A stretch of DNA of 64,000 nt from Microbacteriaceae bacterium (GTDB lineage: Bacteria > Actinomycetota > Actinomycetes > Actinomycetales > Microbacteriaceae). Each line of letters starts with the position of its first letter. Within the stretch, counting starts at the first letter, position 1. A program made the translations under genes and the position numbers. Under the pieces are notes generated by a model. The model worked only from the letters and a program-made list of their open reading frames with translations. It was not told the DNA's origin and made no database searches. Location of the stretch: positions 124,001 to 188,000 of the forward strand of contig SCRE01000006.1 of NCBI GenBank assembly GCA_004297935.1, in the 5' to 3' direction. Positions 54,369 to 63,745 of the stretch are shown in pieces.

Positions 54369-55277
54369 ATGACGCTCCAACTCCCGCGCGCGATATCCCG
54401 GCCGCGCGACACCCTCGCCCGCAGGGGATCGAGCCTGCTGAGCGCGCACCCGAAGCTGCGCCTGTCGCTGCTGCTGGGCGCGCCGCTGTTCTGGCTCGGC
54501 GTCGTCTATATCGTCGCGCTGCTGCTTTTGCTGGTGACCGCGTTCTGGTCGGTCGACAGTTTCACCGGCGACATCACCACCCAGTTCACGCTCGACAATG
54601 TGATCGAGGTCATCACCGGCTCGCTGTATCAGACCGTGACCCTGCGAACCGTCGGGGTCGCTCTGGCGGTCACCGCGATCGACGTGGCGCTCGCCCTGCC
54701 GATCGCGTTCTTCATGGCGAAGGTGGCCTCGCCGCGAACGCAACGGGTGCTGCTGATCATGGTGCTCACGCCGCTTTGGGCGTCCTACCTGGTGAAGGCA
54801 TACGCGTGGCGCTCGGTGCTCTCGCAAGACGGTATTCTCTCGTGGCTGATATCGCCGTTCGGCGGGCACACTCCGGGCTACGGCCTGCCGGCGACGATCA
54901 TCACCTTGGCATACCTCTGGCTGCCGTACGTGGTCCTGCCCATCTACGCCGGCCTCGAGCGCGTGCCGGACTCCCTGATCGAGGCGTCCGGAGATCTCGG
55001 CGGCAGGGGCTGGAAGACGCTGCGTCTGATCGTGCTGCCGTTGGCGCTGCCGGCGATCATCGCCGGCACGATCTTCAGCTTTTCACTCTCGCTCGGCGAC
55101 TACATCACGGTGAACATCGTCGGGGGGACCAGCCAGATGCTCGGAAACCTCGTCTACACGAACGTCGGGGCGGCGAACAACCTGCCGCTTGCCTCCGCGA
55201 TAGCGCTGATCCCGATCGTGATCATCTTCGGTTACCTGTTCCTGGTGCGCCGCACGGGCGCGCTCGACAACCTGTAG
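54369..55277 (+). CDS. ABC transporter permease, PotB-like
   Basis: 302 aa from ATG at 54369 behind AAAGGA. Six hydrophobic helices; the coupling EAA loop is ERVPDSLIEASGDLGGRGWKTLRLIVLPLALPAIIAG. PLFWLGVVYIVALLLLLVTAFWSVD is helix 1. It pairs with the next permease to form the importer channel. The spacing of 9 bases to the following gene shows co-translation. Confidence 0.93.
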   Translation: MTLQLPRAISRPRDTLARRGSSLLSAHPKLRLSLLLGAPLFWLGVVYIVALLLLLVTAFWSVDSFTGDITTQFTLDNVIEVITGSLYQTVTLRTVGVALAVTAIDVALALPIAFFMAKVASPRTQRVLLIMVLTPLWASYLVKAYAWRSVLSQDGILSWLISPFGGHTPGYGLPATIITLAYLWLPYVVLPIYAGLERVPDSLIEASGDLGGRGWKTLRLIVLPLALPAIIAGTIFSFSLSLGDYITVNIVGGTSQMLGNLVYTNVGAANNLPLASAIALIPIVIIFGYLFLVRRTGALDNL

Positions 55278-55286
55278 GAGCCCGCC

Positions 55287-56078
55287 ATGCGTCTGTCCCG
55301 ATTCTCTCGCAGCGTGCTCGGTGTCGTCACCGGGCTGATCTTCCTGGTGATCTACGTGCCGCTGTTCGTCGTGCTCGCCAACTCCTTCTCGACCTCGACG
55401 TCGCTCAGCTGGCCGCCGCCCGGGTTCACCCTTCAGTGGTGGGGCAAGGCATTCCAGAGCGCGGGCGCACTCGAGGCCGTGGGGACCAGCGTCATCGTCG
55501 CGATCGTCGCGACGGCCGTTTCTCTGGTACTCGGCACGCTCGTCTCTCTGGCCTTGCAGCGATTCTCCTTCTTCGGGCGTGATGCGATCAGCCTCCTGGT
55601 GATCTTGCCGATCGCGCTGCCCGGCATCATCACCGGCATCGCGCTGAACAACTTCTTCCGCACTATCATGGGGGTTCCCCTGTCGATCTGGACGGTGGTC
55701 ATCGCTCACGCGACGTTCTGCATCGTGACGGTCTTCAACAACGTGATCGCACGACTGCGCCGCATCGGCTTGAGTCTCGAGGAAGCGTCGGCCGACCTCG
55801 GGGCGGGCATCTGGACCACCTTCCACCTCGTCACCTTCCCGCAACTGCGCTCGGCGTTGCTGGCAGGCTGCCTGCTCGCGTTCGCCCTGAGCTTCGACGA
55901 GATCATCGTGACGACGTTCACGGCCGGGTCTGGCGTCACGACGCTGCCGATCTTCATCCTCAACAACATGTTCCGACCCAACCAGGCGCCGATCGTCTCG
56001 GTGATCGCCGTCGTGCTCGCCGTCGTCTCGATCGTGCCGATCTACATCGCCCAGCGGCTCTCCGACGGGAAACGGTGA
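55287..56078 (+). CDS. ABC transporter permease, PotC-like
   Basis: 263 aa. Six helices; helix 1 GLIFLVIYVPLFVVLANSFS and the EAA loop LRRIGLSLEEASADLGAGIWTTFHLVTFPQLRSALLAG. LSFDEIIVTTFTAG and PIYIAQRLSDGKR end the protein as in PotC. It is the last gene of the ABC operon and convergent with pknB. Confidence 0.93.
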   Translation: MRLSRFSRSVLGVVTGLIFLVIYVPLFVVLANSFSTSTSLSWPPPGFTLQWWGKAFQSAGALEAVGTSVIVAIVATAVSLVLGTLVSLALQRFSFFGRDAISLLVILPIALPGIITGIALNNFFRTIMGVPLSIWTVVIAHATFCIVTVFNNVIARLRRIGLSLEEASADLGAGIWTTFHLVTFPQLRSALLAGCLLAFALSFDEIIVTTFTAGSGVTTLPIFILNNMFRPNQAPIVSVIAVVLAVVSIVPIYIAQRLSDGKR

Positions 56079-56130
56079 GGCCGCGCCTTGCTGATCGTCG
56101 CCGAGGATCACGGCGGCCGGGCGGCTGCCG

Positions 56131-57828
56131 CTAACCGTTGCAGTAGGTGATCGTCACCGTGGAGCCCTGTGGGACCAGGCCCGGTGCGAGCGACTGGTGA
56201 TTCACGAGCGTGCCTGACTGCGCCTTGCAGGACGGATCCGGTTGTGGATCGGCGGTCAACTGCAGATCGGGCGCTTGCAGGATGCTCGTCGCCGCCGCGA
56301 TCGACTGACCGGTGAGATCCGGCAGTGTCACGCTCCCGTTCGAGACGATGAAATTGACGGTGTCACCCTCGTGCGCTTGCGAGTTGGCCTTCGGGTCGGT
56401 GCTGATCACCACGTTGGCCGGAACCGTCGGAGAATCTTGTTGGTTGATCTGGCCGAGTTGGAAGCCGGCCGCCGTCATCGCAGTCTTTGCGGCGTCGATA
56501 GACTGTCCTGTCACATCGGCGACGGTCACGGTCTTCTTGCCGCTGGAAACGTAGACGGTGACCTGATCGCCCTTCTGCGCGATGATTCCGCCGGCCGGGT
56601 CGGTGCTGATCACCCTGCCGGCAGGCACGGTCTCGCTTTCCTCGTTGGTGATCGACCAGGTCAGATCCTTCTTCTTCAGCTCACTGGTCGCCTGGTCCAG
56701 CGTCTTGCCGACAACGCTCGGCACCGCTCGCGAGATATCGGACAGCTGGGTGGACGGCGTCTGGCTGAACACCCACAGCACCAAGGCGACGACGATGATC
56801 GCCACGCAGAGGATGCCCGCCCAGATCCACACCACGGGCGGGCGATTCTGCGTGCGCACCATCGTCTCGTCTTCGGTCAACTGACGCAGAGCGGCCTCCG
56901 TGCCGGTGATCCCGCCGGTCGGCGCGCCGAACAGGGTGTCTGAGAAGGCGTCCCGTTGCCGGTGCACGGGAATCTTGCCCGCGCCGGCCGCCTCGAGTTC
57001 ATGACGGAAGTCGGCGGCACTCTGGTAGCGATCGGCGCGGTCCTTGGCCAGTGCGTGCAGCACGACGGTGTCCAGTGCCGGTGAGACCTTCGGATTGACC
57101 AGGCTGGGCCGGGTCGGAGGCTCGCTGACGTGCTGATAGGCGACCGCCACCGGGGTGTCGCCGCGGAACGGCGCCTGCCCGGTCAGCATTTCGAACAGCA
57201 CGACACCGGCGGAGTAGAGATCGCTGCGCGCGTCGACCGTCTCGCCCTTGGCCTGCTCCGGCGAGAAGTAGCTCGCCGTGCCGAGGATCGCGGTGGTCTG
57301 TGCGACGGTCGCGGACGAGTCGCTGATCGCCCGCGCGATGCCGAAGTCCATCACCTTCACCTGGCCGGTCTGCGTGATCATCACATTTCCGGGCTTGATG
57401 TCACGGTGCACGACACCGGCACGATGCGAGTATTCGAGGGCGGTCAGGATGCCCATGGCGATGCGCACGGCCTCCGCGGTCTCGAGCGGTCCCTCCTTGA
57501 TGATGTCGCGCAGCAGTCGCCCGTCGACGTATTCCATGACGATGAACGGCGCCTGGACCTCACGCCCGTTCGCATCGCGGAGCGTTTCTTCGCCCGCGTC
57601 GAAAACGCGCACGATCGTCGGATGCGCCATCCGCGCCGCAGATTGCGCCTCCTGGCGGAAGCGAGTGCGAAACGCCGGATCGGTTGCCAGTGACGATTTG
57701 AGCAGCTTGATGGCGACCGTGCGGCCGAGTCGCGTGTCCGTGCCCCGATACACGTCGGACATGCCGCCGTGCCCGATCAACTCGCCCACCTGATACCGGC
57801 CGGCGAGGATGCGGCGGTCTTCGGTCAC
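56131..57828 (-). CDS. pknB: PASTA-domain Ser/Thr protein kinase PknB
   Basis: 565 aa from GTG at 57828, behind GGAGAGC (family start VTEDRRILAGRYQVG); a TTG at 57899 would add a repeat-rich leader. Kinase domain about 9-275: GELIGHGGMSDVYRG, AIKLLK (catalytic Lys), [29 protein letters not shown]. Basic juxtamembrane part, one helix (VVWIWAGILCVAIIVVALVLWVF), then three PASTA repeats ending with a Cys pair (PSCKAQ, TYCNG). PASTA domains sense muropeptide/lipid II; the kinase controls wall growth and division. Confidence 0.95.
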   Translation of the reverse strand: MTEDRRILAGRYQVGELIGHGGMSDVYRGTDTRLGRTVAIKLLKSSLATDPAFRTRFRQEAQSAARMAHPTIVRVFDAGEETLRDANGREVQAPFIVMEYVDGRLLRDIIKEGPLETAEAVRIAMGILTALEYSHRAGVVHRDIKPGNVMITQTGQVKVMDFGIARAISDSSATVAQTTAILGTASYFSPEQAKGETVDARSDLYSAGVVLFEMLTGQAPFRGDTPVAVAYQHVSEPPTRPSLVNPKVSPALDTVVLHALAKDRADRYQSAADFRHELEAAGAGKIPVHRQRDAFSDTLFGAPTGGITGTEAALRQLTEDETMVRTQNRPPVVWIWAGILCVAIIVVALVLWVFSQTPSTQLSDISRAVPSVVGKTLDQATSELKKKDLTWSITNEESETVPAGRVISTDPAGGIIAQKGDQVTVYVSSGKKTVTVADVTGQSIDAAKTAMTAAGFQLGQINQQDSPTVPANVVISTDPKANSQAHEGDTVNFIVSNGSVTLPDLTGQSIAAATSILQAPDLQLTADPQPDPSCKAQSGTLVNHQSLAPGLVPQGSTVTITYCNG

Positions 57829-57847
57829 ACGGCTCTCCAGTCCAGGG

Positions 57848-57898
57848 CTCTCCGGTTCGGTGTTCTCGTTCTCCGGTTCGGTGTTCTCCGGTTCAGGC
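57848..57898. repeat. 15-bp repeats in pknA-pknB spacer
   Basis: CTCTCCGGTTCGGTG (57848), TTCTCCGGTTCGGTG (57869) and TTCTCCGGTTCAGGC (57884); the last two are adjacent, the first is offset by six bases. They give a PENTEPEN-type leader if translation starts at TTG 57899. Confidence 0.75.
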
Positions 57899-57941
57899 AA
57901 AACACTAGCGCCTAGTTTATCGGGGTCAAGCTGAGCATCCG

Positions 57942-59651
57942 CTATTGCTTGACGGGCACCGACAGCGACTGCGTCGACTGCGGCGACTCCACAGACTCGC
58001 CGCAGTAGACGGTGTACGTCACCGTGACCGTCTTGCCCGCAGCGGTCGACGGCACGGTCCAGGATGTTCCCGTCCCGGTGCCGGCGACGGGTCCCTGGCC
58101 CTGACCGTCGATGTACAGCTGGTGGCCGGTGAGGTTCTGTCCGGCCGGGCACTGTGCTGCGCCCCATGCGAACTGCGCCTGGTCGCCGACGTTGAGCGGC
58201 GGTGTGGGTGAGGTGAGCGTCACGGCATCCGGCGGCGCGCTCGGTTGCACGACAGGGCCGTAGAAGGTCAGCGTGATCGTGGAGGCGAACGGCACGGTGC
58301 CGTACGGATTGACGCCGTAGACGGTGTTGACTTGAGCGGCCGTCGTCGCGGGCTTACCCTGGTTGTTCGTGATCTTGTTGAAGCCGAGTGCATTCAGCGC
58401 CGCGGTCGCCTGCTCCAGGGTCTTTCCGGCGTAGTCCGCCTGGTTGATCGTGGCCGCAGTCGCTGCGGGAGAACTCGTCTGCGACGGCGTCTGCGATGGC
58501 GTCTGCGACGGTGTCGTGGCCGCGGTCGTCGAGTTCGTCGGCGGCGGGGTGCCGCCCTGTCTCTGGTTGAGCAGGGCGATGAGCGTGCCGCCGAGCACCA
58601 GGATCAGCAGCACGATCAGTGCGATCAGCGGCCAGGTCCACGGACTGCGCTTCTTGGTCTTCTTCTCGTCCACGGGTTCCGCAGCTGCGGCGCTCATCAC
58701 TGTCGGGGCGGCCAGCACCGTGGTCGCCTCGGTCGCACCCGCCATGGATGCCGGCAACAGCATGGTGAGGCCGTCTGGTTCGCCGGAGTGGCTGGCCAGC
58801 ACGGCCGGAACCGCCGCAGCCGCGGCCGCAATGTCGCCTCGACGCAGAGCCTGTGCCGCGCGAGCCAGGTGTGCGGCTGTGGCCGGGCGATCCTGCGGGT
58901 TCTTCGCGATGCAGGCATAGACCAGATTGCGCACAGGCTCAGCCACGGTCACCGGCAACTCCGGCGGTGCCTCGTTGATCTGCGCCATGGCGATCGCAAC
59001 CTGTGATTCGCCGGTGAACGGCCGCCGACCGGCCAGACACTCGTATGCGACGATGCCGAGCGAGTAGATGTCGGTCGTGGGGGAGGCCGGATGCCCGCTG
59101 GCCTGTTCAGGGGAGAGGTATTGAACCGTTCCCATCACCTGACCCGTGGCGGTCAGCGGAACCTGGTCCGCGATCCGGGCGATGCCGAAGTCGGTGATCT
59201 TGACCCGGCCGTCCGGGGTGATCAGCAGGTTTCCCGGCTTGATGTCGCGGTGCACGAGGCCGGCGGCGTGCGCGGCATGCAGAGCCGCCGCTGTCTGGGC
59301 GACGATGTCGAGGGTCTTGTCGCTGGAGAGCGTGTGCTCCCGTTCGAGGATGCTGGACAACGCCTCGCCGGGCACGAGCTCCATCACGAGGAAGGCGCTG
59401 CCGTCCTCCTCGCCGTAGTCGAAAACGTTGGCGATGCCCTCATGGTTGACCAGCGCGGCGTGGCGCGCCTCTGCGCGGAATCGCTCGAGGAAACCCGGGT
59501 CGCCCAGGTACTCGTCCTTCAGGATCTTGATGGCGACCGTGCGGCCGATCACCTGATCGGTCGCCTGCCATACTTCGCCCATGCCGCCGATGGCTATGCG
59601 CGACTGCAACTCGTAACGTCCCCCGAAGGTGAGCCCTGCTGTGGGTCTCAT
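57942..59651 (-). CDS. pknA: Ser/Thr protein kinase PknA-like with one PASTA domain
   Basis: 569 aa. Kinase: [59 protein letters not shown]. Helix [22 protein letters not shown] near residue 355, then a Thr/Ser/Pro/Gln linker (TPSQ repeats from 12-bp units), one PASTA repeat ([21 protein letters not shown]) and a C-terminal beta domain with Cys pairs ([14 protein letters not shown]). Mycobacterial PknA lacks a PASTA domain, so this extracellular part is richer. Upstream of pknB, after pbpA by 4-base overlap. Confidence 0.93.
   Translation of the reverse strand: MRPTAGLTFGGRYELQSRIAIGGMGEVWQATDQVIGRTVAIKILKDEYLGDPGFLERFRAEARHAALVNHEGIANVFDYGEEDGSAFLVMELVPGEALSSILEREHTLSSDKTLDIVAQTAAALHAAHAAGLVHRDIKPGNLLITPDGRVKITDFGIARIADQVPLTATGQVMGTVQYLSPEQASGHPASPTTDIYSLGIVAYECLAGRRPFTGESQVAIAMAQINEAPPELPVTVAEPVRNLVYACIAKNPQDRPATAAHLARAAQALRRGDIAAAAAAVPAVLASHSGEPDGLTMLLPASMAGATEATTVLAAPTVMSAAAAEPVDEKKTKKRSPWTWPLIALIVLLILVLGGTLIALLNQRQGGTPPPTNSTTAATTPSQTPSQTPSQTSSPAATAATINQADYAGKTLEQATAALNALGFNKITNNQGKPATTAAQVNTVYGVNPYGTVPFASTITLTFYGPVVQPSAPPDAVTLTSPTPPLNVGDQAQFAWGAAQCPAGQNLTGHQLYIDGQGQGPVAGTGTGTSWTVPSTAAGKTVTVTYTVYCGESVESPQSTQSLSVPVKQ
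58477..58512. repeat. 12-bp tandem repeat, 3 units, in pknA
   Basis: GTCTGCGACGGC, GTCTGCGATGGC and GTCTGCGACGGT encode TPSQ repeats in the external linker. Confidence 0.88.
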
Positions 59652-61108
59652 TTACTCAGCACCGCCTCTAGTACTTTCTTCGCGATCGGGGCAGCAATGG
59701 CGTTGCCGTTGCTGCTCTGACCGAGTCCGCCACCATTCTCCACAACAACCGCGACAGCGAATTCGGGGTTGTCAGTCGGCGCGAACCCGGTGAACCAGAG
59801 TGTGTAGGGTTTGGTGCCCTCGTTCTGTGCCGTACCGGTCTTCCCGCCCACACTGACCCCGTCTATTCTTGCATTACCGGCGACGCCGTTCGCCACGTTG
59901 TTGACCATCAGCTGGGTCATCGTCGCCGCCACGTCTGGGCTGATCGCGCGACCGAATTCCTTGGGCGTGAAGCCTGTTCCGGGCACCTCGGTCAGGGAGG
60001 GAGTCTGCACGGATTCGATCAGGTTCGGGTCCATCACGACACCGCCGTTGGCGATCCCGGCGGACACCATCGCCATCTGCAGTGCCGTCGCCGTATCGCT
60101 CGCCTGGCCGAACGCGCTCATCCCGGTTTGAGCGGAGTCTCCCGGATAACCCGGGTAGCCGCTCGCCGACGACTTCATCGGAATCGTGAAGGCGCTGTTG
60201 AAGCCGAAGGCCTCCGCCTGTTTTTTGATCGTCGGCGACTTCAGCTCGATGCCGAGCTCTGCCATCGGGATGTTGCACGACAATTGCAGAGCCGTCTCGA
60301 TCGACACGGTGGCGCCGGGGCCGCAGGTGGTGAAGCTGTCGTTGCGCACGACGGTGCTCGTGCCCGGCAACGTGAGGCTCGCGGGGTTCGGCAACTGGCT
60401 GTCCTTGGTGTACTTGCCCGTGGACAGCGCGGCGGATGCGACGACCAGTTTGAAGGTCGATCCGGGCGGGTTGAGATCGGTGTACGCCTTGCTGACCAGC
60501 GGATTGCCGGGCGCGTTCAGCAGCGTCTGGTAGGTCGCATCCACCTGTTTGGAGTCGTGTGAGGCGAGCGTGTTCGGGTCGAATGACGGTGTGGAGGCGA
60601 GCGCGAGGATCCGTCCGGTCTTCGGTTGGATCAGGACGACGGCGCCCTGCAGGTTTCCGAGCGCGTCGTATGCCGCCTTCTGCGCGATCGGGTCGATCGT
60701 GGTCTCGACCGAGTTGCCCTGTGGGCTCTTGCCGGTCAGGATGTTGTTCAGGCGCTCCAGGAATGTCGTGTTCGACGTGCCGCTCAGCTGCGAGTCGAGG
60801 GCGCCCTCGATGCCGGTGGCCTGCCCGTTGATGGGAAAGAACCCGGTGATCGGCGCATACAGCGGTCCGTCGGTGTACACGCGCTGATACTTGTAATCGT
60901 CTGTGCTGGGCACCGATTGCGCGACCGGCTGGCCCGCGACCAGGATGGCCCCGCGCTGCACGTTGTAACCGTCCAGTCGCGTGCGCGAGTTGCGCTGGTC
61001 GGCGTTGAGGGTGTCTGCGACGCCGACCTGGATGACGGATGTCGACACGAACAGCGCAATGAACATGAGCAGCACCACGATGCTCACCCGTTTGAGCTCC
61101 CGGTTCAT
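59648..61108 (-). CDS. pbpA: Class B penicillin-binding protein PbpA
   Basis: 486 aa. N-terminal helix [21 protein letters not shown], a dimerisation region ([14 protein letters not shown]) and a transpeptidase domain: nucleophile PPGSTFK (SxxK), SCN (SxN at about 275) and KTGTAQ (KTG). It cross-links peptidoglycan at elongation and septation sites and works with the RodA-like glycosyltransferase encoded just upstream. Start overlaps the rodA stop by one base. Confidence 0.95.
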   Translation of the reverse strand: MNRELKRVSIVVLLMFIALFVSTSVIQVGVADTLNADQRNSRTRLDGYNVQRGAILVAGQPVAQSVPSTDDYKYQRVYTDGPLYAPITGFFPINGQATGIEGALDSQLSGTSNTTFLERLNNILTGKSPQGNSVETTIDPIAQKAAYDALGNLQGAVVLIQPKTGRILALASTPSFDPNTLASHDSKQVDATYQTLLNAPGNPLVSKAYTDLNPPGSTFKLVVASAALSTGKYTKDSQLPNPASLTLPGTSTVVRNDSFTTCGPGATVSIETALQLSCNIPMAELGIELKSPTIKKQAEAFGFNSAFTIPMKSSASGYPGYPGDSAQTGMSAFGQASDTATALQMAMVSAGIANGGVVMDPNLIESVQTPSLTEVPGTGFTPKEFGRAISPDVAATMTQLMVNNVANGVAGNARIDGVSVGGKTGTAQNEGTKPYTLWFTGFAPTDNPEFAVAVVVENGGGLGQSSNGNAIAAPIAKKVLEAVLSK

Positions 61109-62517
61109 CAGCTCACCACTATTCTGGGCTGGTTTCGCACCGTATCGGACAGTCGTAGGAGCAATGCGACGATGATCCAGTTCGCGACAAGAGAGGATCC
61201 TCCCGCCGCGAGGAACGGTGTCGTCAGCCCGGTCAGCGGAATAACCCGGGTGATGCCACCGATCACGATGAAGGTCTGCAGCGCAACCGTGAACGACAGG
61301 CCCACCGCGAGAAGCTTGCCGAAGTCATCCGGTCCGGCGAAGCCGATGCGGAAGCCGCGGGAGACGAACAGCAGATAGAGGCACAGGATGGCGAACAGCC
61401 CGATCAGGCCGAGCTCCTCGCCGATGCTGGCGATGATGTAGTCGCTATCGGCCACGGGGGTGATGTAGGGCTGCCCTTCGCCGAGTCCCGTGCCCAGCAG
61501 ACCTCCGTGCGCCAGCCCGAACAACCCCTGCACCAGCTGGTAGCTTCCGGCGAACGCCTTGTCGTATTGGTGCTGGCTGAACGGATTCAACCAGTTCTCG
61601 AAGCGGCCCTGCACATAGCTGAGCGCCTGGCTTGCGATCAGGGCCCCGCCGACGAACATCAGCAGGCCGAGCAGAACCCAGCTGACCCGCGCCGTCGCGA
61701 CGTAGATCATGACGAGGAAGAGGCCGAAGTACAACAGGCCCGTGCCGAGGTCGCGCTGGAAGACGATGACGGCCATCGAGATCGCCCAGAGCACCACGAT
61801 GGGCAGCAAGTCGCGCAGGCGTGGGAAGCGCATCCCCAAGAACTTCGTTCCGATCATCGACAGCGAGTCGCGATGCTGCACGAGGTAACCGGCGAAGAAG
61901 ATGGCCAGGGCGATCTTTGCGATCTCGCCCGGTTGGAATGTGAACGTGCCGATTCCGATCCAGACCCGGGCACCGTTCACCTCCTTGCCGATCAGCGGAA
62001 GCATCGGCAGCAGCAGCAGCACGATCGCGGCGAGTCCGGCGAGATACGTGTAGCGCTGCAGAACTCGGTAGTTGCGGATCAGCAGCATGACGACGATGCT
62101 GCAGACGATCGCGATGGCCGTCCACGCGATCTGACGAACCGCGGCGCTTTCCCACCCGCTGGCGTGGTATGCGAGATCGATGCGGTAGATCTCGGCGATG
62201 CCGATGCCGTTGAGCACGGTGGCGATCGGCAGGATGAACGGGTCTGCATTCGGGGCGATGAACCGCATCGTCACGTGCAGGCCGAACACGAGAATCGCCA
62301 GCCCGGCACCCAAGAAAACCAGTGTGAGATCTACGTGGCCGAGCGCGCCCAACTGAACGAGCACAATCGCGATCGCATTGATGGCACAGGCGAAGATGAC
62401 GAGCGCCAACTCCAGGTTGCGGAGCTTCGCGGGCAGGCGAAGGCGCTTGACCTTGTCCGCATCCGTTCCTGGATGCGGTGCGCTGAGCATGGGCGAGAGA
62501 CGATTACTGTCCGGCAT
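61108..62517 (-). CDS. rodA: SEDS-family peptidoglycan glycosyltransferase RodA/FtsW
   Basis: 469 aa with about ten hydrophobic helices. SEDS signatures: VWIGIGTFTFQPGEIAKIALAIFFAGYL, VIVFQRDLGTGLLYFGLFLVMIYVA (catalytic Asp in QRDLGT), QLVQGLFGLAHGGLLGTGLGEG and SDYIIASIGEELGLIG. It polymerises lipid II and partners PbpA. It sits in the pstP-rodA-pbpA-pknA-pknB strand; start overlaps the pstP end by 14 bases. Confidence 0.95.
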   Translation of the reverse strand: MPDSNRLSPMLSAPHPGTDADKVKRLRLPAKLRNLELALVIFACAINAIAIVLVQLGALGHVDLTLVFLGAGLAILVFGLHVTMRFIAPNADPFILPIATVLNGIGIAEIYRIDLAYHASGWESAAVRQIAWTAIAIVCSIVVMLLIRNYRVLQRYTYLAGLAAIVLLLLPMLPLIGKEVNGARVWIGIGTFTFQPGEIAKIALAIFFAGYLVQHRDSLSMIGTKFLGMRFPRLRDLLPIVVLWAISMAVIVFQRDLGTGLLYFGLFLVMIYVATARVSWVLLGLLMFVGGALIASQALSYVQGRFENWLNPFSQHQYDKAFAGSYQLVQGLFGLAHGGLLGTGLGEGQPYITPVADSDYIIASIGEELGLIGLFAILCLYLLFVSRGFRIGFAGPDDFGKLLAVGLSFTVALQTFIVIGGITRVIPLTGLTTPFLAAGGSSLVANWIIVALLLRLSDTVRNQPRIVVS

Positions 62518-63742
62518 TGGCCAACTGATTCACGATGCGCTCGGCATCCTCGAGGGAGTCGGCGTTGATGGTCTGCTCGACCTGCTGCCGCTGATAGCTG
62601 CTCAACTCCGAGACGTGCGTCGTGGTCTCCTGATAGATGTGCGACAGCGAGATCGGACCGAGGTCTTGTTGCACACCGGAGAAGATCGCGACGTTGCCGT
62701 CCGGTGCCGCGCCGACGAAGTAATGGGACTGCGTCCACTGATAGCCGAGCACCAGCGCGAGCACGATCGCGATCACCAGCAGCACAGCACCGGTCAGCCA
62801 GGTGAGCTTGCGACGGCGGGCTCTGCGCTGATCTTCTTCGATCAGTTCGCCGAAGTAGTCCTCGGTCTGCGGTTCGAAATGCGTCGGCCCCGTTGCCGGC
62901 TTCATCGGATGCAGCCGCAGCGTCGGCACCCAGGTCCTGGCGCGCGGCGGCTCGCCCGTGAAGGCGAGCGGCGCGGCGGCCGAACCGACCGTGACCGGTT
63001 CCTTCGCGGCTTGGCCCCTGTCGATGTCCAGAATGACGACCGTGACGTTGTCTGGGGCGCCGGCGTCGAGGCTTGCGCGCACCAGTCTTTCACCGACCGC
63101 CTTCGGCGAGTCATCGAGTTTCGAGAGGATGGCGGCAAGCTCGTCTGCCTTGACGACTCCGCTGAGACCGTCGGAACAGATCAGCCAGCGGTCGCCCGGC
63201 AGTGTGTCGTGCGTCCAGGTGTCGATCTCCGGGTGCGCGTCGACATCACCGAGCACGCGCATCAGCACGGACCGCCGTGGATGCACGAGCGCCTCATCCT
63301 CGGTGATGCGGCCGGTGTCGACCAGCCGCTGCACGAACGTGTGGTCGACGCTGATCTGGCTGAGCTCGCCGTCGCGCAGCAGGTAGATGCGGGAGTCGCC
63401 GATGTGGGCTAGGGCGACCTGGTCGCCGACCCGCGCGATGGCACTCACCGTCGTTCCCATTCCGGTCAATTCCGGATGCTCGAACACCGTCTCCGAGAGC
63501 AACGCGTTGGCGGCGATCAGAGCAGACTGCATCGAGAACAGGGCTTCCTCGACGGTCGCGTACGGGACATCCGCTTCCTTGATGCGATTCAGCGCGATCG
63601 CCGAGGCGACGTCGCCGCCCGCGTGTCCGCCCATGCCATCCGCGACGACGAAGAGGTCCTGGCCGGCGTAGCCGGAGTCCTGGTTGTTCGCCCGGATCTT
63701 GCCGACATGTGACAGTGCGGCGGCTCGGTTGACCTGCGCCAT
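62504..63742 (-). CDS. pstP: PP2C-type Ser/Thr protein phosphatase PstP
   Basis: 412 aa. Catalytic motifs ANNQDS, VVADGMGGHAGGDVAS, IGDSRIYLLRDGEL, DRWLICSDGLSG and GAPDNVTVVILD carry the metal-binding Asp residues. A Pro-rich linker, one helix (LTWLTGAVLLVIAIVLALVLGYQW) and an external tail of about 75 residues follow. It reverses PknA/PknB phosphorylation. ATG at 63742 is 3 bases from the FHA gene stop. Confidence 0.95.
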   Translation of the reverse strand: MAQVNRAAALSHVGKIRANNQDSGYAGQDLFVVADGMGGHAGGDVASAIALNRIKEADVPYATVEEALFSMQSALIAANALLSETVFEHPELTGMGTTVSAIARVGDQVALAHIGDSRIYLLRDGELSQISVDHTFVQRLVDTGRITEDEALVHPRRSVLMRVLGDVDAHPEIDTWTHDTLPGDRWLICSDGLSGVVKADELAAILSKLDDSPKAVGERLVRASLDAGAPDNVTVVILDIDRGQAAKEPVTVGSAAAPLAFTGEPPRARTWVPTLRLHPMKPATGPTHFEPQTEDYFGELIEEDQRRARRRKLTWLTGAVLLVIAIVLALVLGYQWTQSHYFVGAAPDGNVAIFSGVQQDLGPISLSHIYQETTTHVSELSSYQRQQVEQTINADSLEDAERIVNQLANAGQ

Positions 63743-63745
63743 GCG

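Noticed and set aside
50020-56078. The transport module as a recent mobile island
   Set aside because: No IS, integrase, tRNA junction or direct repeats flank it, and base use looks like its neighbours; it is an insertion in gene order, not a demonstrable mobile element.
57829-58167. Longer N-terminus of PknB
   Set aside because: It overlaps the PknA C-terminus and the repeat spacer; GTG at 57828 matches the family start and has a ribosome binding site.
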